Assembly: GCF_021391675.1 (NCBI RefSeq) | Contig: NZ_CP090095.1 | Span: 3,229,501-3,293,500 of the forward strand | Reading direction: 5' to 3' | Source of the DNA: Neorhizobium galegae | GTDB taxonomy: Bacteria; Pseudomonadota; Alphaproteobacteria; Rhizobiales; Rhizobiaceae | DNA length: 64,000 bases | In this document: piece after piece, positions 45,689 through 54,283 of the stretch | How positions within the stretch are numbered: the first letter of the stretch is position 1 | Layout: each line of letters opens with the position of its first letter | Program-made: the position numbers and the translations under genes | Notes under the pieces: generated by a model | Seen by the model: only the letters and a program-made list of their open reading frames with translations | Database searches by the model: none | Told to the model about the DNA's origin: nothing

Positions 45689-46600
45689 TCAACCCTGCCG
45701 AACGATGGTGCCGATCGCATTGACGAGGAGGCGCGCGGCGGTCAGGGCCGACAAGCCGTCAATGTCGGCGGGAGGATAGAGTTCGACAAGGTCGAATCCT
45801 GCGATCCTGGCCCGCCTGCCGAGGCCCGCGATCAGGTCGATCACCTGCGTGTAGGTGAGGCCTCCGGGCGTACGCCCCGCCACGCCGGGCATAATGCCGG
45901 GATCGAGGCCGTCGCAATCGAGGGTAACGACGACTCGCGCTCCTTCCGGGATATGCTGTAGAGCGGCCTCGACGCCCTGTGAGTGAACCTCGCGGGCGGT
46001 CACGAAGCGGCTGCCATAGTGTCGCGCCGCTTCGATGTCGGTGAGGCGCGCGCTACCGACACTACGGAGGCCGACCTGCACGATGCCAGCAACATGCGGC
46101 ATCTCGCTCGCCCGGCGCATCGGGCTCGAATAGCCGTGGCGCTCACCATTCACCTCGTCGCGCCAGTCGATATGGGCGTCGATCTGCAGGATCCAGACCG
46201 GCCCGCGGTCCGCAAAGCCGGCGAGGAACGGAATGGTCACGGAACAGTCGCCGCCGAGCAAGATCGGTACAGCCGGAAATGCCAGGACCTCGCGTATCTT
46301 CGCCGCTATCCGAGCCCGGTTACCGGTATTATCATGCAGGCTGGTCGGGATGTCGCCGGCGTCGATGCATGAGACCGGTTTGCCGTCGAACAGCGGACCG
46401 CCAAGATCGAAATCCCAGTGCTCGACGAGCGCGACGTCATCCTGGCTCGCAGCGCGGATGGCGTCGGCGGCCAAAGCATGGCCGCTGCTGTCCTTCCCGG
46501 GATAGGTGCTGCCGTGACCGGCTCCGTAAATCACCGCACAGGGTATCCGGCTGTCGGAGAGGCGATCGGAAAAGCCGAGAAATGGAGGCGAGGCGGTCAT
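45689..46600 (-). CDS. Ureohydrolase (arginase/agmatinase family)
   Basis: 303 residues. The fold marks are 'PILLGGDCSVTIPF', 'QIDAHIDWRD' and 'TLDCDGLDPGIMPGV'. These enzymes hydrolyse a guanidino group to urea with two Mn2+ ions. The first metal motif normally reads GGDHS; here His is Cys ('GGDCS'), while the Asp ligands of the other two motifs are present. Agmatinase or a guanidino-acid hydrolase is likely, but the substrate and full metal site are uncertain. Confidence 0.82.
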   Translation of the reverse strand: MTASPPFLGFSDRLSDSRIPCAVIYGAGHGSTYPGKDSSGHALAADAIRAASQDDVALVEHWDFDLGGPLFDGKPVSCIDAGDIPTSLHDNTGNRARIAAKIREVLAFPAVPILLGGDCSVTIPFLAGFADRGPVWILQIDAHIDWRDEVNGERHGYSSPMRRASEMPHVAGIVQVGLRSVGSARLTDIEAARHYGSRFVTAREVHSQGVEAALQHIPEGARVVVTLDCDGLDPGIMPGVAGRTPGGLTYTQVIDLIAGLGRRARIAGFDLVELYPPADIDGLSALTAARLLVNAIGTIVRQG

Positions 46601-46714
46601 TTCTTGATGGCTCTGATGATGGTTTAGCTGAATTTAGCATCGAGTCGCAGCATTCGCTGTCCCCGACGGATCAGGCAGTATCTTGAACGGCGGCTCGCCT
46701 AACTGGCAAGAAAC

Positions 46715-46744
46715 ACCGCCTGCAACGTCTGCGTTGCAGGCGGT
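46715..46744 (-). terminator. Long hairpin downstream of pyk (distal)
   Basis: Perfect thirteen-base arms ACCGCCTGCAACG (46715-46727) and CGTTGCAGGCGGT (46732-46744) with a 4-base loop. Read leftward it is followed by GTTTCTT, so it can act as a terminator for pyk. Confidence 0.65.
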
Positions 46745-46769
46745 TCGAGATCAGACTTGGATTTCAGTC

Positions 46770-46793
46770 AACCGCCGGATCGCTCCGGCGGTT
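46770..46793 (-). terminator. Hairpin downstream of pyk (proximal)
   Basis: Perfect ten-base arms AACCGCCGGA (46770-46779) and TCCGGCGGTT (46784-46793), 17 bases beyond the pyk stop. It forms a tandem with the distal hairpin. Confidence 0.5.
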
Positions 46794-46810
46794 CTCGGTC
46801 GGGGGGCGCC

Positions 46811-48250
46811 TCAGATGCCGCTCTGGCCGTCCGAGCCGATATAGGCGATGCGCAGCATGTTGGTGGCGCCGGGCGTGCCGAGCGGAACGCCGGCCGAGAT
46901 GATGATCCGGTCGCCGGGCTTGCCGAAGCCTTCCGAGACGACGATGCGGCAGGCGCGGTTGACCATGTCGTCGAGGTCGGTCGCGTCATGGGTGACGACG
47001 CAATGCATGCCCCAGCCGAGCGAAAGCCGGCGCGCCGTCTGGACGATCGGCGACAGCGCGATGATCGGCACCTCCGGACGTTCGCGGGATGCGCGCAGGC
47101 CCGTCGTACCCGACGAGGTATAGGTGACGATGGCGGACAGTTTCAGGGTTTCTGCGATCTGGCGGGCGGCTAGCGAGATGGCGTCCGCACCGGTCGCCTC
47201 GGGCGTCGCGCGCTGGGCATAGATGATGCTAGGATAAAGCGGATCCTGCTCGACCGTGCTGGCGATCGACGCCATCATCGACACCGCCTCGACCGGATAC
47301 TGGCCGGAGGCCGATTCGGCCGAGAGCATGATCGCATCGGCACCTTCGAAAACGGCGATCGACACGTCCGACACCTCGGCGCGGGTCGGAACCGGCGCGG
47401 TGATCATCGATTCCAGCATCTGGGTTGCGACCACGACCGGCTTGCCGGCGCGCCGACACAAGCGCGTCAGCTGCTTCTGGATTCCCGGGACGGCTTCGAT
47501 CGGCATTTCGACGCCAAGATCGCCGCGCGCCACCATCACGGCATCGGAAAGCTCGATGATCTCGTCGATGCGCTCGAGCGCCTGGGGCTTCTCGATCTTC
47601 GACATGATGCCGACGCGGCCGCGGGCGATCTTGCGCACTTCGGCAAGGTCGTCGGGGCGCTGGACGAAGGAAAGCGCCACCCAGTCGACATCGTCGGTCG
47701 CGAGAACCGCGTCAAGGTCGATCCGGTCCTTTTCGGTCAGCGCGCCGACGCCGAGCAGCGTATCGGGCAGGCTGACGCCCTTGCGGTCGGAAATGCTGGT
47801 GCCGGCGACGACCTTGCAGACGATGCTCTTGCCGTCGGCCTTCTCGGCCTTCAGCGCCAGCTTGCCGTCGTCGATCAGCAGCCTGTGGCCCACTTTCACC
47901 GCTTCCAGGATTTCCGGATGCGGCAGGAATACGCGGGTCTCGTCGCCCGGTTCGTCGCGGTTGTCGAGCGTGAAGGTCTGCCCCGGAGTGAGCGTCACCT
48001 TGCCGGCTGCAAACTTGCCGACGCGCAGCTTCGGGCCCTGAAGGTCGGCGAGAATGCCGATCGGCCGGCCGCAGCGCGCCTCGACGGAACGGATGCGCTT
48101 GATCAGCGTGCGCATCAGGTCGTGGCTCGCATGGCTCATGTTGATGCGGAAGAGATCAGCCCCCGCTTCATGCAGCTTCTGGATCATCGCCTCTTCGGAC
48201 GAAGCCGGCCCGAGGGTGGCGAGGATCTTTACTTTGCGGTTGCGCCTCAT
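46811..48250 (-). CDS. pyk: Pyruvate kinase
   Basis: 479 residues. 'KILATLGPAS' at the start, the substrate/metal motif 'VMVARGDLGVEMP', 'TQMLESMI', 'DAIMLSAESASGQYPVEAV' and the C-terminal allosteric domain are intact. It makes pyruvate and ATP from phosphoenolpyruvate. The start overlaps the DUF1036 stop by one base (TGATG at 48248-48252), so it is coupled to that gene. Two tandem hairpins follow the stop. Confidence 0.97.
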   Translation of the reverse strand: MRRNRKVKILATLGPASSEEAMIQKLHEAGADLFRINMSHASHDLMRTLIKRIRSVEARCGRPIGILADLQGPKLRVGKFAAGKVTLTPGQTFTLDNRDEPGDETRVFLPHPEILEAVKVGHRLLIDDGKLALKAEKADGKSIVCKVVAGTSISDRKGVSLPDTLLGVGALTEKDRIDLDAVLATDDVDWVALSFVQRPDDLAEVRKIARGRVGIMSKIEKPQALERIDEIIELSDAVMVARGDLGVEMPIEAVPGIQKQLTRLCRRAGKPVVVATQMLESMITAPVPTRAEVSDVSIAVFEGADAIMLSAESASGQYPVEAVSMMASIASTVEQDPLYPSIIYAQRATPEATGADAISLAARQIAETLKLSAIVTYTSSGTTGLRASRERPEVPIIALSPIVQTARRLSLGWGMHCVVTHDATDLDDMVNRACRIVVSEGFGKPGDRIIISAGVPLGTPGATNMLRIAYIGSDGQSGI

Positions 48251-48723
48251 CAGTTGTGGCCTTCTTGTGTACCAGGCGTGTCCGAAAGCTGGACCATCCA
48301 GCTTCCCTGACGGCCCGTATCGTATTCCTTGAAGCCCATGCGCTGGAAGCCACGGGCAAAACAGTCATTGACGCCGACGACTTTGAACTCGTTCTCCGCG
48401 ACGCACATGTTCACATTGCCGGTCCAGCGGCCGCCCCGGGCCGCGTCCTCGGCGTAAAGATAATAGTAACGCGACTGCAGTTCGCCCTCGATCAGCGTCG
48501 CGCAGGTGGAGGCCGGAACCTGCCACCAGCCTTCGGTGGTCCAGCCCTCCGTGGCGCGATAGCCGATCGCCACGCCGACGAGGTTCTGCGTGGCGTTGCA
48601 GACACGGAAATCCGCATGCGCGACGGTCGCCGCCAAAAGCGGAACACCGAAGGCGACCATGGCGGCAAGCGCCGGAGCGGAAACGAGGGAGCGAAGAGTG
48701 GCATTGGGGGATTTTTTCGACAC
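48250..48723 (-). CDS. Secreted DUF1036 protein
   Basis: 157 residues with a signal peptide ('LAAMVAFGVPLLAATVAHA') and the DUF1036 pattern 'FRVCNAT', 'GYRATEGWTTEGWW' and 'CATLIEGEL', with paired Cys that may form disulfides. The function is unknown. It sits immediately before pyk, an arrangement common in rhizobia. Confidence 0.88.
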   Translation of the reverse strand: MSKKSPNATLRSLVSAPALAAMVAFGVPLLAATVAHADFRVCNATQNLVGVAIGYRATEGWTTEGWWQVPASTCATLIEGELQSRYYYLYAEDAARGGRWTGNVNMCVAENEFKVVGVNDCFARGFQRMGFKEYDTGRQGSWMVQLSDTPGTQEGHN

Positions 48724-48926
48724 GGTTTCCGTCAGGACTCCATGGTTATTCGTGAAGCACTTTCTTCGCGCGGCGGAGTCGGAAAGTCAACGTAACTCTA
48801 ATCGATTAGTCCGTCTCATGCCCTCAATCCAAGCTGATCGTCGCCCCAACACGGCTTGCGTCTCGGCTTTCCCCATGCCATCAACACCCGTCTTCCGACC
48901 GACCTTTCGAAACCATTTCATTTCCG

Positions 48927-49724
48927 ATGGCGATGCAGGACTTCATTCCTTTCGAGATCATAGAAGGCGATTATGACAGCGGCATGGTGCTGCTCGCCGA
49001 CCATGCCATGAACCGCCTGCCCGCGCCCTATGGCAGCCTCGGCCTACCGGAGAGCGCCTTCCGCCGCCATATCGCCTTCGACATCGGCATCGAGCGGCTC
49101 ACCCGCCACCTGGCGGCGATGCTGAACGTGCCGGCGGTGCTCGGCTGCTTCTCGCGCCTGCTGATCGACCCGAACCGCGGCGAGGACGATCCGACCCTGA
49201 TCATGAAGATTTCCGACGGGGCGATCATCCCCGGCAATCATCCGATCACGCAGGAAGAGTGGGATTTCCGCCTCGACACCTATCACCGGCCCTATCACCG
49301 CGCCGTCGAGCGCACGATTGCCAAGGCAGGTGCGTCGGGCCGCGCGCCGCTCGTCCTGTCGCTGCATTCCTTCACGCCTTTCTGGAAAGGTGTCGCCCGT
49401 CCCTGGCACGCAGCCGTGCTGTGGGACAGCGACGATCGCGCCGTGACGCCGCTCCTGGAACTGCTCGGCAAACCCGGCGACATCGTCGTCGGCGACAACG
49501 AGCCATATGACGGGGCCCTTAAAGGCGACACGATGTACCGGCACTGCATGGTGTCAGGAACCCCGCACGCGCTTCTCGAGGTCCGCCAGGACCTGATCGG
49601 CGACGAGGCGGGCATCGCCGCCTGGGCGGAAAGACTGGCGCCGGTCTTCAAGACGCTCAACGCCGACCCCACATTGCATGAATACAGGATCTTTCCCTCG
49701 CGCACCGGCCCCTATCCGGTCTGA
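48927..49724 (+). CDS. N-formylglutamate amidohydrolase family protein
   Basis: 265 residues. 'VLLADHAMNRLPAPYG', 'FSRLLIDPNRGEDDPTLI', 'YHRPYHRAVE' and 'LSLHSFTP' match the family (metal-ligand His and Asp/Glu positions visible). The classical member releases formate from N-formylglutamate in histidine breakdown. No hut genes adjoin, so another N-acyl substrate is possible. It heads a rightward run with the DUF1244 gene 22 bases downstream. Confidence 0.88.
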   Translation: MAMQDFIPFEIIEGDYDSGMVLLADHAMNRLPAPYGSLGLPESAFRRHIAFDIGIERLTRHLAAMLNVPAVLGCFSRLLIDPNRGEDDPTLIMKISDGAIIPGNHPITQEEWDFRLDTYHRPYHRAVERTIAKAGASGRAPLVLSLHSFTPFWKGVARPWHAAVLWDSDDRAVTPLLELLGKPGDIVVGDNEPYDGALKGDTMYRHCMVSGTPHALLEVRQDLIGDEAGIAAWAERLAPVFKTLNADPTLHEYRIFPSRTGPYPV

Positions 49725-49746
49725 CGCGACACCAGGAGGTGGGCCC

Positions 49747-50055
49747 ATGAGCGAACTCACGAAAGAACAGCAGACCGAATTCGAGGCCGCCGCCTTCCGC
49801 CGCCTCGTTCAGCATCTGCGTGAACGCGCCGACGTGCAGAATATCGACCTGATGAACCTCGCCGGCTTCTGCCGCAACTGCCTGTCGAACTGGTATCGCG
49901 ATGCCGCCGGCGATGCCGGCATCAACCTGAGCAAGGACGCATCCCGCGAGATCGTCTACGGCATGCCATACGAGGATTGGAAAAATCTGCACCAGGCGGA
50001 AGCCTCGGATGCACAAAAAGCCGCATTCGACGTCAACAAGCCGGCCCATGGCTGA
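49747..50055 (+). CDS. DUF1244 protein
   Basis: 102 residues with a strong 'AGGAGG' ribosome site 7 bases upstream. 'FEAAAFRRLVQHLRERADVQNIDLMN' and 'GFCRNCLSNWYRDAA' (a conserved CxxC in a helix) are the DUF1244 marks. The function is unknown. It is probably cotranscribed with the amidohydrolase gene. Confidence 0.92.
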   Translation: MSELTKEQQTEFEAAAFRRLVQHLRERADVQNIDLMNLAGFCRNCLSNWYRDAAGDAGINLSKDASREIVYGMPYEDWKNLHQAEASDAQKAAFDVNKPAHG

Positions 50056-50141
50056 TCGATTTGCCGATTGGGCTTGACCTCGCGGCGGCTTTTCGGCAGT
50101 TGACGACCATTCATTGAAATCTACACGATCAGGAGGCCCCG

Positions 50142-50414
50142 ATGTCTGATGCTCATGGCGTCGCCCGCGACCAGCTTCGCGCATTTATCGAGCGTATCGA
50201 ACGACTGGAAGAAGAAAAGAAGACCATCGCCGACGACATCAAGGATGTCTACGGCGAAGCCAAGGGCATGGGATACGACACCAAGATCATGAAAAAGGTC
50301 ATCGCCCTGCGCAAGAAGGACGACCAGGAGCGCATGGAAGAGGATCTGATCCTCGATACATATCTCCAGGCGCTCGGCATGATCGAGGCCCCTGCCGACC
50401 AGGACGCCGCCTGA
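50142..50414 (+). CDS. gapR: GapR-type (DUF2312) nucleoid protein
   Basis: 90 residues, fully helical: '[37 protein letters not shown]' (abridged here), then '[11 protein letters not shown]'. DUF2312 is GapR in Caulobacter, a DNA-clamping protein that binds overtwisted DNA ahead of replication and transcription and stimulates topoisomerases. 'AGGAGG' precedes the ATG. It ends at a bidirectional terminator. Confidence 0.9.
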   Translation: MSDAHGVARDQLRAFIERIERLEEEKKTIADDIKDVYGEAKGMGYDTKIMKKVIALRKKDDQERMEEDLILDTYLQALGMIEAPADQDAA

Positions 50415-50449
50415 TTCTTCCCAGGCACGCAGGCCAGGCAGAAAGCATG

Positions 50450-50478
50450 AAAAAACCCGCCATTTCGGCGGGTTTTTT
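50450..50478. terminator. Bidirectional intrinsic terminator between gapR and the DUF882 gene
   Basis: CCCGCC-(5)-GGCGGG, with six A's before and six T's after, lies between two convergent genes and can stop both. Confidence 0.88.
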
Positions 50479-50501
50479 ATGGTCTTCGATCAGCCCGACG
50501 A

Positions 50502-52367
50502 TCAGTTGTTCGGGCCGCTGAACCGGTTCGGGTCGATCGCCACCGTGGCGGCAACCGGCCTGAAGCCACCGCCGGAATAGCCTGCCGAATATTCGTTGTT
50601 GAGGGTCCGGCTGACGACGCGCGGTGCCTTCATCGAGGCGGCCGCGTCGGCGCGATTGTTGTTGAGAGCCCATTTCGCCAGCATGTCGCCCGTCAGCCCG
50701 CCATTTGCCGGTTGCGGCGCAGAGGCGGCCGCACGGCCGCCCTTGGCGGGGATCGGCAGCGCGCTTGTCGAAGCCGAGACCGGGCTGCGCGGCGCATCGA
50801 AACCGTCGCCGAACTGCACGCCCTTGTTGGAATGAATGACCTTCGGAGAAGCCGACGCCGTTTCAACCGGCTTCTGGGCCGGCATTGGAGCCGCCGCCAT
50901 TGCCGGAGCAGGCTGGGCCGGAGCAACAGGCGTAGGCACCGCCGCCTGGCGCGGCTCGACACTCTGGGCAAGCGCTGCAACGAGGGCCGGCGTCAGCTCC
51001 TGCTGTTCCTCTGCCCTTGCGGCGGGAGCGGCAGCGGCGATGTTCGGCCGCTGACTGGGAAGCGGAACGGACGCGACATCCTCCGGCGGCTGCATCGGGC
51101 CGACGGACGCGGTCATCACGCCGCTTTCTGCATCACCCTTGAAGCCACGCGGCCCAAGCAGCGTCGGAACCGGAATATTGTAGGTAGAAAGATCGGCAAA
51201 AGTCTCGCCGCCGGACTGGACCGGAGCGGACGCCTGCAGTGCCAACGCTTCCTGGGCCGGGTTGCGCGCCGGAGAATAGAGCGCAGTGGCAAGCCCGCCG
51301 CTGTCCGAGCGGAAGGCCGGGCGCGAAAGGGGTACGGGCGCTGAAACCATCTGCGCCTGCGCCGGAGGCTGGACCTGGTTCTGCATCTGGCCTGTCAGAG
51401 GCGAAGCCGAGGCAACCGCGACAGGAGCTTCGCCCTCGTCGTCCGCAGCAGGCTTTGCAGCCGGAGCCGCACGCCGCGCCACGGCCGGAGCCGCGCTTTC
51501 CACGTTGTCCTCCTCCTCGTCGGCACCGCCGCCGCCGAACAGGAATGCCAGAAGGTTAGGCTGCCGCTTGCGTTCCGAGTCGCCGCGGATGCCGCCACCG
51601 GCGGTGCTGGCGATCTGGATCGAATCGGAGCCGACACGCCGCTTGTAATCCGCCATCGCCGTTTCGTAGCCGGGAAGCGGCTTGCCGTCGGCGGGAAGAT
51701 GGATCGTATTGCCGTTCGGGAAGATCTGCACCAGTTCCTGGCGCGTCATCCGCGGCCAGGCGCGCACGCCGCCGACATCGAGATGCACGAAAGGCGAACC
51801 CGAGGTCGGGTAATAGCCGACGCCGCCGACCTGCATCTGCATGGCGAGCCCGCGCAGCGTCGAAAGCTTCACGCCCGGAATGTAGAAATCCATGGCTTTG
51901 CCGAGCATGTGCTGGCTGTTCTTGGCCACACCGGTGGTGCGCGAACGGGTGCGCAGCATGTTGTTGGTGGTCGGCGAACGATAGGCGGAAACCACGTGGA
52001 TGTAATCGGAGGCGCCGGAACGGCGATAGACTTCCCAGACGAGATCGAAGAGCCGCGGATCCATCCGGGCCGGCTCGTTGCGGCGCCAGTCACGCAGGAA
52101 TTGGTTGATCTGGGCGAGGCCCTTCGGGTCGAACTTGCCGTTCCGCTTGAAGGTGATGACGGCTTTTTCGCCGGTATGGACGAAATAGAGCTTGAGGCTC
52201 TTCTCCTGGGCGGCCGCATCGCTTGCGGAGACCGAAAGCACGGGCAGCGCCATCAACACCAGCAGGGCGACGGCCATGATGCGCCGGGTCAGACTGACAA
52301 AAAGCCCAGCTCTGCCGCCGCGCCTTTTCTCACCCGAAGGCGTTTCTTTTGCATACTGATCCGGCAA
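50502..52367 (-). CDS. DUF882 (YcbK-like peptidase M15 fold) envelope protein with long disordered tail
   Basis: 621 residues. An N-terminal signal/anchor ('RIMAVALLVLMALPVLSVSA') precedes a DUF882 domain (about residues 55-210) with 'RSGASDYIHVVSAYRSPTTN', 'SQHMLGKAMDFYIPG' (His and Asp zinc ligands) and 'PFVHLDVG' (His). These are the marks of murein-type DD-carboxy- or endopeptidases. The remaining 400 residues are Ala/Pro-rich and disordered, without a recognised domain. It probably trims peptidoglycan. The tail is longer than in YcbK (about 180 residues total). Confidence 0.85.
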   Translation of the reverse strand: MPDQYAKETPSGEKRRGGRAGLFVSLTRRIMAVALLVLMALPVLSVSASDAAAQEKSLKLYFVHTGEKAVITFKRNGKFDPKGLAQINQFLRDWRRNEPARMDPRLFDLVWEVYRRSGASDYIHVVSAYRSPTTNNMLRTRSRTTGVAKNSQHMLGKAMDFYIPGVKLSTLRGLAMQMQVGGVGYYPTSGSPFVHLDVGGVRAWPRMTRQELVQIFPNGNTIHLPADGKPLPGYETAMADYKRRVGSDSIQIASTAGGGIRGDSERKRQPNLLAFLFGGGGADEEEDNVESAAPAVARRAAPAAKPAADDEGEAPVAVASASPLTGQMQNQVQPPAQAQMVSAPVPLSRPAFRSDSGGLATALYSPARNPAQEALALQASAPVQSGGETFADLSTYNIPVPTLLGPRGFKGDAESGVMTASVGPMQPPEDVASVPLPSQRPNIAAAAPAARAEEQQELTPALVAALAQSVEPRQAAVPTPVAPAQPAPAMAAAPMPAQKPVETASASPKVIHSNKGVQFGDGFDAPRSPVSASTSALPIPAKGGRAAASAPQPANGGLTGDMLAKWALNNNRADAAASMKAPRVVSRTLNNEYSAGYSGGGFRPVAATVAIDPNRFSGPNN

Positions 52368-52470
52368 AACGATCCCCGTCCTGTCGACAACGTCCCACGT
52401 TGCCTCAAATGACTGTCAATTGCGGTGACACGATGGCAAATGTGCCACACATGTACAACGTTCTCCCGTA

Positions 52471-52487
52471 TAGTCAATAATTGACTA
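52471..52487. promoter_or_regulatory. Palindrome in the DUF882 gene promoter region
   Basis: TAGTCAA-TAA-TTGACTA is a perfect inverted repeat in the 202-base AT-rich region before the DUF882 gene. TTGAC recurs nearby (52495-52510). It may be an operator or simply overlapping -35 boxes. Confidence 0.25.
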
Positions 52488-52569
52488 ATCGAAGATTGAC
52501 AGACGTTGACAGGACATCCTTGCGCGAAGGTTAACACTAGCTAATACATTAGCAATTACGTTGCAGTAA

Positions 52570-54132
52570 TTACGCGGCTTCCTTCAGCGGATCGTCAGGA
52601 TCGATGCCGTAATCCTTGAGTTTGCGGTAGAGTGTCGAGCGTCCGATGCCGAGTTTACGGGCAACCTGGCTCATCTGGCCGCGATAGAACTTCAGGGCAA
52701 AGCGGATCAGCTCCTCCTCGACGTCGGCGAGCTTCCTCACTTCGCCGGTCTCGTCGGTGCTGACGATGACGTTTTCCTGGGGATAAGCGGCGGCGAGCAT
52801 CGCCTTCGCATCCGGCCTGCCGACCCGAGCCTTGTCGTTATTGGCAAATACCGGCGAATCGGCGAGCGCCTCGCGCATGGCGTAGTCGGACAGAACACCC
52901 GGTGCGGGCATGACGGCGGTCGCCGCCAGTTCCGCCTGCCTGAATTCCGGGATCTGCGCGGCGATCTGCGGAAAATCGTCTTCGGTGAGCTCGGTGCCCT
53001 CGGCCAGCACGACGGCGCGGAACACGGCGTTCTCGAGCTGGCGGATATTGCCCGGCCAGTCGTAGGCCGTCAAAAGCGCCAGCGCGCCGGCGCCGACCGA
53101 CAGCGTCCTGTTGAGCTTCTGCTCGGTCGAGAACCGCTCGGCAAAAACGCGGGCGAGATGCGGGATGTCTTCCTTGCGGCGGCGCAGCGCCGGAATGGTG
53201 ATCGGGAAGACGTTGAGGCGATAATAGAGGTCTTCGCGGAAGCGGCCGGCCCGGACTTCCTCGATCAGGTCCTTGTTGGTGGCCGAAATCAGCCGGACAT
53301 TGACCTTCTGGACCTTGGAGGCGCCGACGGTCTCGACCTCGCCCTGCTGCACGGCGCGCAGCAGCTTCACCTGCACGTCGAGCGGCAATTCGCCGATCTC
53401 GTCGAGGAAAAGCGTGCCGCCATCGGCTTCCACGAACTTGCCGGTATGTTTTTCCGAGGCGCCTGTGAAGGCGCCCTTCTCGTGACCGAAGAGGATGCTT
53501 TCCACGAGATTGTGCGGAATGGCGCCACAGTTGACGGTGATGAACGGCTTGCCGGCGCGGTCGCTGTTCGACTGGATGGCGCGGGCGATCATTTCCTTGC
53601 CGACGCCGGATTCGCCTTCCAGCACCACCGGGATGTTGGAATGGGCGGCACGCTGGGCGAGATCGATGACGCGCAGCATGTCCGGGCTCGCCGAGATGAT
53701 ATCGCCAAAGCCGACGGCGCCGGCGCGATGGCGGCGGCCGACACGGGCCTTCGATTCCTTCTGGTCGAGCTTCAGCGCATTGGTGATCGAGGCGCCGATC
53801 CGCTCCGGCGACACCGGCTTCACAACGAAATCGAAGGCACCGGCGCGCATCGCCTGCACCACGTATTCGATGCTGCCTTGGCCCGTCTGGACAATCACCG
53901 GCGTTTCGATGCCGAGTTCGCGGATAGCCGCGAGAAAGGTGAGGCCGTCCATTTCCGGCATCATCAGGTCGAGCACGATGACATTGATGTCGGTCGCGGT
54001 GCGCTTCAGGAACTCCAGCGCCACCAGTCCGTTTTCGGCAAGATGGGCGGCATGGCCGTAACGTTCAACCGCATTCTTCAATAGGCGACGCTGAATAGGA
54101 TCGTCATCGACAACGAGGATTTGCGCAATCAT
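52570..54132 (-). CDS. NtrC-type sigma-54-dependent response regulator
   Basis: 520 residues. The receiver domain has 'LVVDDDPIQR', the phospho-Asp 'VLDLMMPEMDG' and 'VVKPVS'. The AAA+ domain has 'GESGVGKE' (Walker A), the sigma-54-contact loop 'GAFTGA', 'GTLFLDEIGELP' (Walker B) and 'DWPGNIRQLEN'. A Fis-type helix-turn-helix near the C terminus reads 'VARKLGIGRSTLYRKLKD'. It should activate sigma-54 promoters. It is an orphan: no histidine kinase gene is adjacent. Confidence 0.94.
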   Translation of the reverse strand: MIAQILVVDDDPIQRRLLKNAVERYGHAAHLAENGLVALEFLKRTATDINVIVLDLMMPEMDGLTFLAAIRELGIETPVIVQTGQGSIEYVVQAMRAGAFDFVVKPVSPERIGASITNALKLDQKESKARVGRRHRAGAVGFGDIISASPDMLRVIDLAQRAAHSNIPVVLEGESGVGKEMIARAIQSNSDRAGKPFITVNCGAIPHNLVESILFGHEKGAFTGASEKHTGKFVEADGGTLFLDEIGELPLDVQVKLLRAVQQGEVETVGASKVQKVNVRLISATNKDLIEEVRAGRFREDLYYRLNVFPITIPALRRRKEDIPHLARVFAERFSTEQKLNRTLSVGAGALALLTAYDWPGNIRQLENAVFRAVVLAEGTELTEDDFPQIAAQIPEFRQAELAATAVMPAPGVLSDYAMREALADSPVFANNDKARVGRPDAKAMLAAAYPQENVIVSTDETGEVRKLADVEEELIRFALKFYRGQMSQVARKLGIGRSTLYRKLKDYGIDPDDPLKEAA

Positions 54133-54283
54133 GCTCGGCTCCCAGCAATGGTCATCATGGCCCTTTTAGGCTGTTATGCCGCTGGTTGTGTCAGAAAGCC
54201 TTGAACATCCCCTTTTGAGAAAAGCTTGCATTTTAACGGCCGGCAAGGAAAACAGACGCAACAGGTTGAGAAGGAAAAAAGCG

